From Scleroderma bovista (lineage: Eukaryota; Basidiomycota; Agaricomycetes; Boletales; Sclerodermataceae), in contig JAYMGJ010000534.1 in assembly GCA_037178675.1 (NCBI GenBank), forward strand, positions 1 to 19,121: DNA of 19,121 nt, read 5' to 3'. The stretch's first letter is position 1. Each line of letters begins with the position of its first letter. The notes beneath the pieces were generated by a model. The model saw only the letters and a program-made list of their open reading frames with translations. It had not been told where the DNA came from and ran no database searches. A program made the translations under genes and the position numbers. Shown here piece after piece: positions 8,010 through 17,213 of the stretch.

Positions 8010-9126
8010 CTGTGATTATGGGAATCAGGATGAACATTATTCTTTCATGGATAAGGATGGTCATATCCAATTCAATGAAATGAGTTCTGATATCTTTTAT
8101 GTTGACCTTTCATTTGAAGGACAACAAGATTATCAGAGAAATTTTTGAATTCCTCGCCTTATTGTTGCCGGACTTACGTTCCTGGGCTTTCCTGCAGAAG
8201 TTCACTTTTATGGGGGAGAGTTCCTCTGTGAATTATGTGGTGAAGAACATGCTCTATTCTCTGCCAGACCTCATAGCAAAAATGACAAATATATTCAAGC
8301 AGCCTTGGATATAGCAAGGAGGAATAAGTTTGCACCTCGGCGACTGACCATACCAGTTCCTTCAAGTTCAATGTTCCTTGTTAATCGAGACGCTAAGTGC
8401 AGTCTTTGTCATTCTTTATGCGATTCCACTCTATGTATAGAGTGTGAGAATAAACAAAAGGACGGCAGCATACTAATTCTTTTGGATTCAGGAGCTTCTA
8501 AACATTGTACACCTCATTTTGAGGATTTCATAGCCTATAAGCCCTACAAAACAAAGAAATACTTGATTACTGCAGACAAAAATACGGTGATAGAGAAACT
8601 CAGACTTGGAACCATTTTAATGGTCCATAATGGCATAATTATCCAGTTGACAGATGTTGAGTATTGTCCCGCTGTCACTTTGAGATTAATCTCCACTGGA
8701 CAGCTCATCAAGAAAGGTTACTCGCTGAGTACAACTGCCTCTGGCACAAGACTCTTTACTCCTAATGGCGACTTGTATTTGCAGTCGGACCCAATAGCAA
8801 GTATTGGGCCTCTTCACTATGTTCATGTACTTTTGCAGTGCATAGATGAACGGGTACAAGTCATTAGTTCGAAGAAAGATGAGTATTCCCTTTGGCACCA
8901 TCGCATGGGTCATCCATCGAAAAATGCCATTAAACATTTACATAGTGCACCTAGGAACCTTAAGGTGATTATTGTTCCTACCGATCCTACTCCTTGTTCA
9001 GGGTGTGCAGCTGGGAAAATGGCTGAGAAACCATTCACCATTTCTTATACCCGTGCCACAAAACCCCTTGAACTTATTCATTCAGACCTCTGTGAGTTCC
9101 CATTGCCGCTATGTGGCTACTTTTAT
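8010..9126 (+). pseudogene. pol: Copia A cysteine-rich linker, protease, pre-integrase
   Basis: Continues the Gag frame interrupted at 6858. A TGA at 8146-8148 breaks it early. Next come two cysteine clusters: CELCGEEH near 8230 and CSLCHSLCDSTLCIEC near 8400, which could bind zinc but are not a standard CCHC knuckle. The copia protease follows with LLDSGASKHCTPHF near 8485-8520. Then comes the GAG-pre-integrase region: LWHHRMGHPS near 8900 and CSGCAAGK near 9000 give the HHCC zinc site. The integrase core begins with IHSDL, whose Asp (9085-9087) is the first catalytic residue. The frame is lost at about 9100-9110 by a small indel and ends at TGA 9124-9126. Confidence 0.8.
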
Positions 9127-9583
9127 TGACGATTTCTCTGCTTTTGCATGCATTTATCCTATTGCTGCAAAGTCTGACACCTTCCGCGTCTTTCAGGAGT
9201 TTAAAGCCTGGGCTGAGAATTCACTCAGTGCGAAACTCCTTTGATTGCATTCGGATCATGGGGGAAAATTTAGGATGAATGAGTTTTCTGCATTCATGCA
9301 CCAGTCGGGCATTGAGCAGCAGTTTTCTTCGCCTGATGTTCCTCAGCAGAATGGTCATGCAGAACGTTTTAATAGAACTATGGTTGAAAAGGAAGAAGCA
9401 ATGAGGCATTCTTCATGCCTACCTTCGAATATGTGGCAATTTCCATTGGAGACTTCTGTGCATGTTTATAATCACCAACCTTTTCGCAGATCTCAATGAA
9501 AAACCCCTATGGAGTTATGGAAAGGCAAAGCACCGGATGTTTCCTACTTCCATGTCTTTGGTTGTCTTGCTTATGTTTTTTAT
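9100..9583 (+). pseudogene. pol: Copia A integrase core
   Basis: After the indel at about 9105 the sense lies in the +2 frame: RYVATFIDDFSAF, then HSDHGGKF with the second catalytic Asp (9254) and PQQNGHAERFNR with the catalytic Glu (9362). There are 35 residues between them, the DD35E spacing. TGA codons at 9242-9244 and 9497-9499 interrupt it, one just before HSDHGG and one just before KTPMELW. The C-terminal integrase part (YFHVFGCLAYV) runs to about 9583, where another indel in a T/A run shifts the frame. All catalytic residues survive, but the protein cannot be made. Confidence 0.8.
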
Positions 9584-10147
9584 TAAAAAGGATCAATGCA
9601 ATAAACTCCAGCCAAAGTCTCAACCTATGATATTTCTAGGTTACGAGTCTGGATCAAAAGCATATCAATTCCTAAATGGAGAAGGGAGAGTAGTCGTATC
9701 TGCGAATGTGATTTTCGACAAAACTATCTTTCCAAGATGTGTAAAGAGTACTGAAGAACCACGCACAAATGAAGTTAGCCGTGAAAGCCATGAAGAAGAG
9801 GATCACGAAGACGAAATGGAGGTTGCTCCTCCACCAGTCAATAGCAAATCAAATATTCCTTACCTGTCCACATACGATCTGCCACAATATAGTGCGCAGG
9901 AAACTGTTGAGCAATCAGTTAAACCTTCTGAAAATAAAGCTCACCCTACTAGGATTCTGTCATCGGTTAAGAAAACCATTGTTACTCCAAAGACAAGTTC
10001 AGAGAATGTCAGGTTTAAACCTTATCCTGATTCTTCTGTCCCTAGATGATCTGGTCATGTTAGGGTCGTACCAACTAGACCAGTTAATGTCTATGGTGAG
10101 AATGCACATCCTGTAGAGGCTGAGAAACTCGCCAAAGCAGAGAGTAA
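9584..10147 (+). pseudogene. pol: Copia A integrase C-terminus and linker to RT
   Basis: Frame continuing from the indel near 9590: KLQPKSQPMIFLGYE and VIFDKTIFPR are the conserved copia integrase C-terminal region. An acidic, then Pro/Ser/Thr-rich linker follows, as is usual between integrase and RT. TGA at 10047-10049 stands where an Arg is plausible (PR-stop-SGHVRV). The frame shifts again near 10150. Confidence 0.7.
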
Positions 10148-11284
10148 ATGCAGGAAGATCATTTAACCTTAGGATTTGGGACTCAGGGGAAGAGTCAAGA
10201 CCTAGTGGATTTACATCGCTTGCATCATGAGTTTGGTTCAGATTTCTTGAACTTTCTGATGTCTAAAGCTGAACCACCCTCTCCACGGATTCCAGTACAG
10301 TATAGGGATATTTTGAGATTGCCAGCCGATGAGAAAAATGCTTGGGATAGTGCCTGTCAAGATGAGATAGATGCACTATGGAAGCGTCAAGTATGGTCGC
10401 TTACCAATCTTCCTCTGAATCGAAAACCATGGCAAAAGGTTTTTCACAGGAATACGGAATAGATTACGAAGACGTTTTCTCACCTGTCACAAGATTTGAG
10501 TCTGTTTGAATAATACTTGTACTGGCTGTGCAGAACGCTTGGAGTCTTCAAGCTTTGGACGTAAAAACTGCCTTCCTATATGGTAACCTCGAAGAGGAGA
10601 TCTATATGGAACAGCCAGAAGGCTTTGTTAAAAAGGGAAGAGATGAGAGAAAAGTTTACTGCCTCTTGAAAGCTCTTTATGGGTTGAAGCAAGCTGCTTT
10701 AGTGTGGAATATCAAGCTTCACAAGTCCCTTCAAAAACTAGGCTTTAACCGTGTTGTTTCTGATGCTGGGATTTATGTTCACCAGGGAATTACCAGGAAC
10801 AAAAAGGTCAAAGTCCTTCTCATCCTGATCATCTATGTTGATGATGTTCTTTTTACCGGATCTGATCCGAAATATCTCAGGATGATGAAAGAAAAATTTA
10901 TGAAGGTCTGGGAATGCTGCAACTTTGGGGCTGCAAAGGAGTATCTTGGGATGGAAATCCAATGAAACCTATTGACCGGTTCCTTAATTGTTGATCAGGT
11001 AAAATACTTGGACAAAATCCTAAAGCGCTTCGATATGCAAGATTGTAATCCTGCAAATACCCCACTTCCGGGGAAATACGAACCAATGGCAAGTTCTGGA
11101 GAATCAAATTCCAGGTTACGTTCCCAATATCAGTCTGTAATTGGTTCACTCCTCTATCTTATGCTAGGAATGAGACCTGACATCATGTTTGCGGTCATCA
11201 AAATGTCTCAGTTCTCTGCGAATCCTACTGAGGATCATCTCAATCATGCCAAGTATATCTTTCGCTATTTACGAGCAAATAGAG
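10148..11284 (+). pseudogene. pol: Copia A reverse transcriptase and start of RNase H
   Basis: The N-terminal part (AWDSACQDEIDALWKR) is in one frame until about 10425. The next conserved block, AKGFSQEYGIDYEDVFSPV, follows at once in another frame. By comparison with copia B about 20 residues (the NRWVF to ARLV region) are missing, so there is a small deletion here. Then come motif A (LQALDVKTAFLYG), the LYGLKQA block and an intact motif C, IIYVDDVLF, with both Asp coded by GAT GAT. TGA at 10507-10509 replaces the conserved Arg after FESV, and another is at 10963-10965. The frame ends inside the connection/RNase H region (AKYIFRYLRANR), where copia B is inserted at 11284, and resumes at 17214. 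Confidence 0.85.
11280..11284. repeat. Target duplication TAGAG, left copy (pair at 17209-17213)
   Basis: TAGAG stands directly before the 5' LTR of copia B and directly after its 3' LTR. One copy joined to the right flank restores the copia A RNase H frame. Confidence 0.92.
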
Positions 11285-11390
11285 TGTTGAAGTCGCACGT
11301 GCACCTGGCGTAAACCGTCGACGAAGTGCGCACAAGACTGCGACCCATATTAGTGTAGACTTAGTAATAGTCCTCTTTAGAGTAGATGTT

Positions 11391-11430
11391 ACATGTCACA
11401 TGTCACATGTCACAGTCACGTGTCACACTA
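11391..11430 (+). promoter_or_regulatory. Tandem ACATGTC / E-box array upstream of the LTR TATA
   Basis: About five degenerate copies of ACATGTC lie side by side, giving overlapping CACATG and CACGTG hexamers, the binding type of bHLH factors. The TATA box starts eight bases later, so these could be the U3 activator sites. The 3' LTR keeps the array with CpG-related changes. Confidence 0.5.
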
Positions 11431-11437
11431 TTTGTTG

Positions 11438-11445
11438 TATATAAA
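11438..11445 (+). promoter_or_regulatory. TATA box in copia B LTR
   Basis: TATATAAA, 153 bases into the LTR and identical in the 3' LTR. A second AT-rich box (TATATAATATA) follows at about 11460. Confidence 0.65.
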
Positions 11446-11572
11446 CAGCGTCCACCGCTTATATAATATAACAGCTCTTGACCAGCTACCGCTACCATCT
11501 CAGGTTGTGCACTCCACCCAACAGGTGAGTTGGAGTAGCAGTTCCTCTACGTATATAGGTATTGCTTCAACA

Positions 11573-11586
11573 GGTTATGAGCCCTG
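11573..11586 (+). other. Primer binding site: half of initiator tRNA-Met
   Basis: GGTTATGAGCCCTG starts at the first base after the LTR. It is complementary to the anticodon arm of initiator tRNA-Met (CAGGGCTCATAACC, anticodon CAT), not to its 3' CCA end. In yeast numbering the pairing would end at nucleotide 39, the cut site known for the half-tRNA primers of Drosophila copia and yeast Ty5. Confidence 0.8.
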
Positions 11587-11955
11587 TGAGCGCACTGTGT
11601 GCAGCAATGCACCAGACAGCGCTCCAGCTCCCTGAGCGTCGCTTTAACTAGCTTGACGCTGTGGACCACAGTGAGCTCCTAGCTGAGCCCCTGCACAGCC
11701 ACAAGGCGAAGTCGGTTGACGACTTGTGCCAGACAGTGAGCTCCTAGTTGAGCACCTGTATTGCCACAGGCGAAGTTCGTCGATGACTTGCGCCAACCAT
11801 GGCGAACATCGTCGACGACTTGCGCTGGCATGACCTAGTCATGAGTTAGCTGCTGACAGAAGTGCTTTTACTAGCACTCAGGTGTTTCTTCTTTTCTTGC
11901 TTGTCCGTTGTTGCATTCACTTGCTGACTCCATTGACTCCCAACAGAATATCACC
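11587..11955 (+). other. Copia B untranslated leader
   Basis: No conserved protein is seen between the primer site and the gag ATG. It holds a 24-codon upstream ORF starting inside the primer site (ATG 11577), two and a half copies of a 65-base repeat with hairpins (11669-11830), and a pyrimidine-rich tract with acceptor-like end before gag. Confidence 0.6.
11669..11830 (+). repeat. 65-bp tandem repeats with hairpins in the copia B leader
   Basis: Copy 1 starts CAGTGAGCTCCTAG at 11669 and copy 2 at 11734; a third, partial copy (CGTCGACGACTTGCGC) ends near 11830. Copy 1 contains the perfect stem AAGTCG/CGACTT with a five-base loop (11709-11725). Leader structures of this type may serve dimerisation or packaging; that role is a guess. 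Confidence 0.65.
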
Positions 11956-12815
11956 ATGTCCAGCGCTCTTGACAAAATGGTTCCCGTGTTCACTGGCTCC
12001 AACTGGCAGCAGTGGCACACTTCTATGCAGGCCTACCTCCGGGCACAAGGCCAATGGTATGTTTATTCGACAACGCAACCCGCTGCGGGTCACGATGACC
12101 GAAAGGAGTGGGACGACAACACTGAGAGAGCGCTCGGTAACATCACCTTGCGCCTTGCCCCCTCAATCCAGGTTGCGGTCTCGGACCTCAACAACGTTAA
12201 GGACGTCTGGGACCACCTCATGAAGAACTTTGGCGCCCCCAGTATTGGGTCTGCCTATGCTGAGCTTAGCAAGCTCCTGGTGACTACCATTCCCGCTGGC
12301 TCCCATCCTGCTCCGGCTATCACCAAGGTGCTTAGCCACTTCACTTATCTGAAGGATGCCGGCTTCGAGTTCCCTGCCCCTGTGCAGGCGATGATTATCC
12401 TTTGCAAGCTCCCTCCCACCATGGAGGTTGTAGCTCAAATTCTTAGTCAGACATCGCCCGACGAGATCAAGAACCTGAAACCCGATGGGATCATCAAGGC
12501 CGCTACGCTCTCCTTCGAGCAGAAGGCGCCTCTTCCCACGCCGGTGGAAAGGGCCCCCAGGCCAACAAGCTTAGCGCTGTGAAGCGCAAGCTGGCTGACC
12601 CAAAGTTTGCCCAGCAGCAGCAGCAGCCCCAGAGGCAGCAGCAGCAGCAAGGCAGGTCCAACGGCGGTACGAGCGGAAACGCTCCTGCCCAAGGACAAGG
12701 AGGCCACACTCGACGTGGCAGCAAGAAGGCTCACGCTCGCCGTGAAAATGCCCAACAAGCCGCCTTTGCTACATACGTCCACTACAATGGACCAGAACCC
12801 ACCCTCGTGCCCTGG
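11956..12815 (+). pseudogene. gag: Copia B Gag
   Basis: Starts at ATG 11956 (A at -3) just after the acceptor-like AG. MVPVFTGSNWQQWHTSMQAYL and the following about 190 residues are a typical copia Gag (DUF4219/UBN2 type), with VWDHLMKNFG and FEFPAPVQAMIILCKLPP. The frame is lost at about 12528 by a small indel and would stop at TGA 12580-12582. The sense continues two bases out of phase with GGKGPQANKLSAVKRK and a Gln-rich tract (KFAQQQQQPQRQQQQQ), then a basic segment. A second frameshift falls at about 12800-12820. No CCHC zinc knuckle is seen. Confidence 0.82.
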
Positions 12816-13780
12816 CTCACACCCCCGGTGCTACCAACTACGGCCCCCCCGCTTTTGAAAATACTATCAAGGCCTTCGATTTGGCACACCATCTGGGGGT
12901 AGAGCCCTCCTGCCAGACCATCCACACCCTTGACCAAGTCGTGTCGTTGGCAAGTGCGAACCTGGACCAGCCCGAGGCCGGTCCCTCCTCGCTGAAGCGC
13001 CCTCACCTTGAGGAGCACATCACGATGTATGAGGAGGATGCCATCTCCCTTGGGGATGATGAACCCTTCGCCCATGAGCCCTTCGCCGACGATGAGTTCG
13101 ACGAAATCAACGCAATGGTCCTTGACCGCTACAACACGATGTCGATGGCAATGGGCGCGAAGGCCAGCCTTTTCAGGCAAGTACCTTCTGCACGCGTGCT
13201 GACCGACACTGACATGCTCCCTTTACATGTGCACTTTACGCCGGCACTGTATATAGCGAGCAGTAACTACAATTTGTCGTGTCGTGTCTCGAGTAATGCA
13301 TATATTTGTTCGTGTTCGAATAATGCACGCTGTGCTGGCTGTAAGGGAAAAATGGTCGATGATAGTGAACTATCTGGTGCTTTCTGGCTCCTAGACTCTG
13401 GCGCATCACGCCACTTCACCGGTGACATAGGCGATTTCGCCTCTTACAACGCGCTAAAGCGAGCGCACTACGCCAAAACAGCAAATGTTGTAGCACTGAT
13501 TGCTGGCATTGGCACGGTATTACTCCGGTGCCTAGACCACAACTCTGGGGATGAGAAAGTCATTACACTCACCCAAGTGCTCCATATTCCAGGCGCTACT
13601 GCACGCCTCATTTCGATGGGCGAAATGCTCCAGCATAATTACAAGGTCACTGGCGATAAGCGAGGCATTAGCCTCACCCATAAAGCAGAACACCTATGGT
13701 TTGGGCCAGACCCAGAAGACAATCGCAATGTCATTTTTGGGATTAGATCTATCCCGATAATTAGATCTAACTATATTGCC
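12816..13780 (+). pseudogene. pol: Copia B Gag-Pol linker and protease
   Basis: Third frame of the polyprotein: NYGPPAFENTIKAFDLAHHL, then an acidic segment (DDEPFAHEPFADDEFDE), a cysteine cluster (CSCSNNARCAGC) and the copia protease with FWLLDSGASRHFTGD near 13383-13427 and VLHIPGATARLISMGE near 13580. The protease cleaves the polyprotein in the particle. At about 13780 an indel moves the sense to the frame used by integrase; the old frame runs on to a stop at 13895-13897. Confidence 0.82.
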
Positions 13781-15389
13781 TCTGAGCAAAGTCGATTACG
13801 ACATTATGCACCGGAGATTTGGGCACCCCTTGAAGGAAATACTCTGACACGCGCAAAAGCATACGCAGCACTTCCCGGAGATCCACTTTCCAACTGAGGA
13901 CTGTGTTTGCCCTGGATGTGCTCTTGGCAAGATGCCCAATCGAGCTTTCCCAGAGAATGAAAGACGTGCTTCCAAGCCCTTTGAGCTGGTGCACTCTGAC
14001 CTGAAATCCTTCCCGGTTACGTCGTACCGGAAGTTTAAATATGTTATTACCTTCTACGACAACTATACCTCTCATGCCTGGACTATGCCTCTTCGCTCCA
14101 AAGCTGCAGTGATTATGGCTGCCAAAGATTTCCTCGAAATGGTGCACGTCCAACATGATATGCACATCGTTGGATGGATGTCTGATGCCGGTGGAGAATA
14201 TAAATCCGATCTGTTTGATCGAGCACTCCTTGAGAAAGGAATTAAAATATATCAAAGTGCTCCAAGAACCCCCATGCAGAATGGCCGTGCCGAGCATTTA
14301 GGGTGCACTCTCATGGACAAAGCTGAGTCCATGCGGCATCAAGCCTGCATTCCTGACTCCTGGTGGGAATTTGTGTTCGCTCACGCAACCCACATTTACA
14401 ACCGTACTCCGGTAGCTCGCCTGCGATGGCGCACCCCCCATGAAATGCTTAAGGGGGAGATGCCTAACATCGACCACCTCCGTGTATTTGGCTGTGGAGC
14501 CTTTGTCTACCTCCCAGCCTCGGCTCGAGCAAATAAGATGGCTCCCAAGTCGGAGCTAATGACTTATGTCGGTGTTGCCCCTGGCAATGAGTGCAACTTC
14601 TTGTTTATGCGCTCCACCAATGCAGTATTTACTGCTGCTCACGCCGTCTTTGACAAGCGTCATTTCCCTCACTGCCCCAAAAACAGGTGCGAACCTCTCG
14701 AGAACCCTTTCAGAAGGGCAAATCCGAAACCAGCCACTGATCGACCAGGAAATTCCCCTGATGATACCGACAGTGATGATGATGTGGAACACGACCATGG
14801 CTACCCACATCCCCAAGCGCAGGATGACAATCCAAAGCACGAGGAACCCAAGGCTCCTGAGGAAGAGCCTAATCAAATAAATCCTCCGCGTATGCCATCT
14901 CCAGTGCCTCCACCGGCACCAAGAACACCTTCACCAGCGAGAAACCTGCCACCCCTGGCACCGCAGCGCCCTGGCCGAGCTGAACGCCGCCAGAATGCAC
15001 CGCGACCTCCTGCAGTGAATCTCCCTGCCTGCCCCCAACGTGAATGTAGAGCGCCATTGCACCCCGGTAACGTGTATGGTGAGCGGCAACATCCCGTTGA
15101 GCAACTCCGGGATATCGAAAGTGCCTCCCGATGGCGAGAAACAGTGGGTGAGGCCCCTAGGCCCCCACAACCGGACACACCAGACCATATCCCTGGTGGT
15201 TTCCCCGACACCTCTGCAATGCCCAGTGAGGAAGATGTGCAAAAGATGTGCGAGGAAGGGGGAGCAAACCTAGTCCAATTCCTGATGGGCAAAGCCCTCG
15301 AAACCCGCGAGCCTCAATATGAGAGCGTCCGCAACTGGTCCTACAAGGACATTGCTCGCTTACCCCAAGCTGAGCAGAAACTCTGGTGA
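13781..15389 (+). pseudogene. pol: Copia B integrase and proline-rich linker
   Basis: The sense starts with the pre-integrase HHCC region (HRRFGHP near 13811 and CPGCALGKM near 13910). Catalytic residues are Asp in HSDLKSF (13998), Asp in SDAGGEY (14184) and Glu in NGRAEHLG (14292), with 35 residues between the last two. Integrase C-terminal blocks follow (VFGCGAFVYLPA). Next is a long acidic and then Pro-rich linker (RMPSPVPPPAPRTPSPAR) leading to the RT. TGA at 13845-13847 interrupts the HHCC region and TGA 15387-15389 separates this part from the RT in the same frame. The 485-codon stretch 13932-15389 is otherwise open. Confidence 0.9.
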
Positions 15390-16874
15390 CTTGCTTGCCA
15401 AGAAGAGCTCGACGTGCTGCGAAAGCGCAAGGTCTTTGAGCTAGTTGACCGTCCCCGAGACCGGAAGGTCATAAAGAATCGATGGGTCTTCGACATGAAG
15501 TCGGATGGCTGCAAGAAAGCCCGCTTAGTAGCAAAAGGTTTCTCCCAGGTCGAGGGATTAGATTTCGACCAGGTCTTCTCACCAGTCGTGCACTTTGAAA
15601 CAGTGCGCCTCATGCTTGCGCTTTCCGTACTTGAGAATTGGTATATCACTGGACTCGATGTTTGGAGCGCCTACTTGTATGGCAAGCTCGACGAAGAGAT
15701 CTACATGGAACAACCCAAAGGGTTCGCAGTTCCCGGGCAAGAGCACAAAGTGCTCCGCCTCTGGCATGCCCTCTATGGCCTCAAACAGGCCAGCCTAGCT
15801 TGGTGGCGCACACTCGATGAGTCTCTCAAGGAGCTCGGGTTTGAGCGCCTTAAGTCTGAAGCAGGCATCTTCTTCTATAAGAAGAAAGGCACCAACATCA
15901 TCATTGGTATTATCTACATTGACAATGCATTATTCTGTGGCCCTAACAAGGCTGTTGTTGATGCCATCAAAGTGCAGTTCATGTGCAAATGGGAGTGCAG
16001 AGACCTTGGAGAACCTAAGGAGTTCCTCCGAATGCGAATCACTCACAAGGGTCGCGCTATCCACCTGGATCAATGCACGTACCTACAAAAGGTCATCGAA
16101 CGCTGCGGCATGCTCAATGCAAAGTCCGCAAGCACCCCACTGCCGGCTGGCTACTATGCCGCCAAAAATACAGAGCCTGTTGATGTGGAACTCCGCTCCC
16201 ATTTCCAGATGGTTATTGGGTCCCTTCTGTACCTTATGTTAGGCACTAGGCCCGACATTGCCTTTGCAGTCACCCATCTTTCGCGCCATGCTGCGAATCC
16301 ATCCCAGGACCACCTTTCCAAAGTGCTGTATATCTGTCACTATTTAATTGGGACACCTACATACTCCCTAGTGTACAATGGTGGATCCAGTGCTGGCCTG
16401 ATTGCATGCACGGACTCAGATTGGGGATCAGACCCTACCTCTCGCCTCTTGCAGACAGGTTTCTACCTGAAACTTGCAGATGGCTTGATCAGTTGGACTT
16501 CTCGTGCGCAGAAGACTATTGCATACTCGTCCACTGAGGCCGAATACATGGCTTTGAGCGATTGCGCTCGCCAAGTTACCTGGATTTGGAGTTTACTCGG
16601 TGAGCTCGGCTATAAGCTGAAAGCTATCCCGATTTGCGGTGATAATCAGGGGTCCATATTCATGGCATCCAACCCTGTAATGGAGCCTTGCTCCAAGCAC
16701 ATCAACATCCGCTACCACGGAATCCACGAGTCAGTCGCGAAAGGTAACGTGGAACTATTCTTCATTGATGGTGCTGAGAATCCTGCCGATCTGCTCACCA
16801 AGAACTTACCACGTGAGAAATTCGCGAAGTTCAGAGCTCAACTAGGCTTACAATTTCCCTCTGGCAGCATCTAG
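15390..16874 (+). pseudogene. pol: Copia B reverse transcriptase and RNase H
   Basis: Same frame as the integrase after the TGA at 15387. RT blocks in order: NRWVFDMKSDG, KGFSQVEGLDFDQVFSPV, motif A GLDVWSAYLYG (Asp at 15657), ALYGLKQA and motif C IIYIDNALF (15915-15932). The motif should be YxDD; here the second Asp codon is AAT (15924-15926). RNase H follows with CTDSDWGSD, SSTEAEYMALSD, CGDNQGSIFMA and HINIRYHGI, and the protein ends with ADLLTKNLPREKF at TAG 16872-16874. VHFETV (15588-) has His where Arg is usual, again a CpG-type change. The rest is well preserved and full length for a copia RT-RNase H. Confidence 0.92.
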
Positions 16875-16910
16875 TGCCTTATTCGCTGAAGTGCTCTATG
16901 TGCAGCACAG

Positions 16911-16920
16911 CAAGGGGGAG
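16911..16920 (+). other. Copia B polypurine tract
   Basis: CAAGGGGGAG directly before the TGTTGA of the 3' LTR. Copia A has GGGGGAG/TGTTGA at the matching place. Confidence 0.85.
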
Positions 16921-17208
16921 TGTTGAAGTCACACGTGCACCCGGCGTAAACCATTGACGAAGTGCGCACAAGACTGCGACCCATATTAGTGTAGACTTAG
17001 TAATAGTGCTCTTTAGAGTAGATGTTACATGTCACACGTCACGTGTCACAGTCACATGTCACACTATTTGTTGTATATAAACAGCGTCCACCGCTTATAT
17101 AATATAACAGCTCTTGACCAGCTACCACTACCATCTCAGGTTGTGCACTCCACCCAACAGGTGAGTTGGAGTAGCAGTTCCTCTACCTATATAGGTATTG
17201 CTTCAACA
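16921..17208 (+). repeat. Copia B 3' LTR (288 bp)
   Basis: Same length and termini as the 5' LTR, ten substitutions by manual alignment. It is followed at 17209 by the TAGAG target copy and the resumed copia A frame. Confidence 0.95.
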
Positions 17209-17213
17209 TAGAG

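Larger units (their letters stand above)
11285..11572 (+). repeat. Copia B 5' LTR (288 bp)
   Basis: It starts TGTTGAAGTC and ends TGCTTCAACA, with inverted TGTTGAAG/CTTCAACA termini. The 3' copy at 16921 has the same length with ten substitutions and no gaps. It contains a repeat of about 7 bp, rich in CATGTCA and CACGTG motifs, a TATA box and a consensus splice donor. Confidence 0.95.
11525..11946 (+). other. Candidate 422-base leader intron of copia B
   Basis: The donor ACAG/GTGAGT (11525-11530) lies in the LTR after the TATA. The acceptor CCCAACAG ends at 11946, ten bases before the gag ATG at 11956, and follows a pyrimidine-rich tract (from about 11882) and a branch-like CTGAC. Splicing would remove the primer site, the upstream ORF at 11577 and the tandem repeats, leaving a short gag leader. 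Signals are seen; use is inferred. Confidence 0.4.
11285..17208 (+). mobile_element. Complete Ty1/copia element 'copia B' (5,924 bp)
   Basis: It has two 288-bp LTRs (TGTTGA...TCAACA), a primer site matching initiator tRNA-Met, gag, protease, integrase, RT, RNase H, a polypurine tract and a 5-bp target duplication (TAGAG). It is inserted in the RNase H region of copia A in the same orientation. Coding sense is spread over several frames before 13780 and then stays in one frame to 16874, with TGA at 13845 and 15387. The LTRs differ at 10 of 288 positions by my alignment (3.5%), so this is a moderately recent insertion, younger than copia A. Confidence 0.95.

Noticed and set aside
12528..13780. 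Introns or programmed shifts explaining the three frame changes in copia B gag-protease
   Set aside because: No splice signals or slippery runs fit; the sense continues with almost no missing residues, so small indels are more likely.
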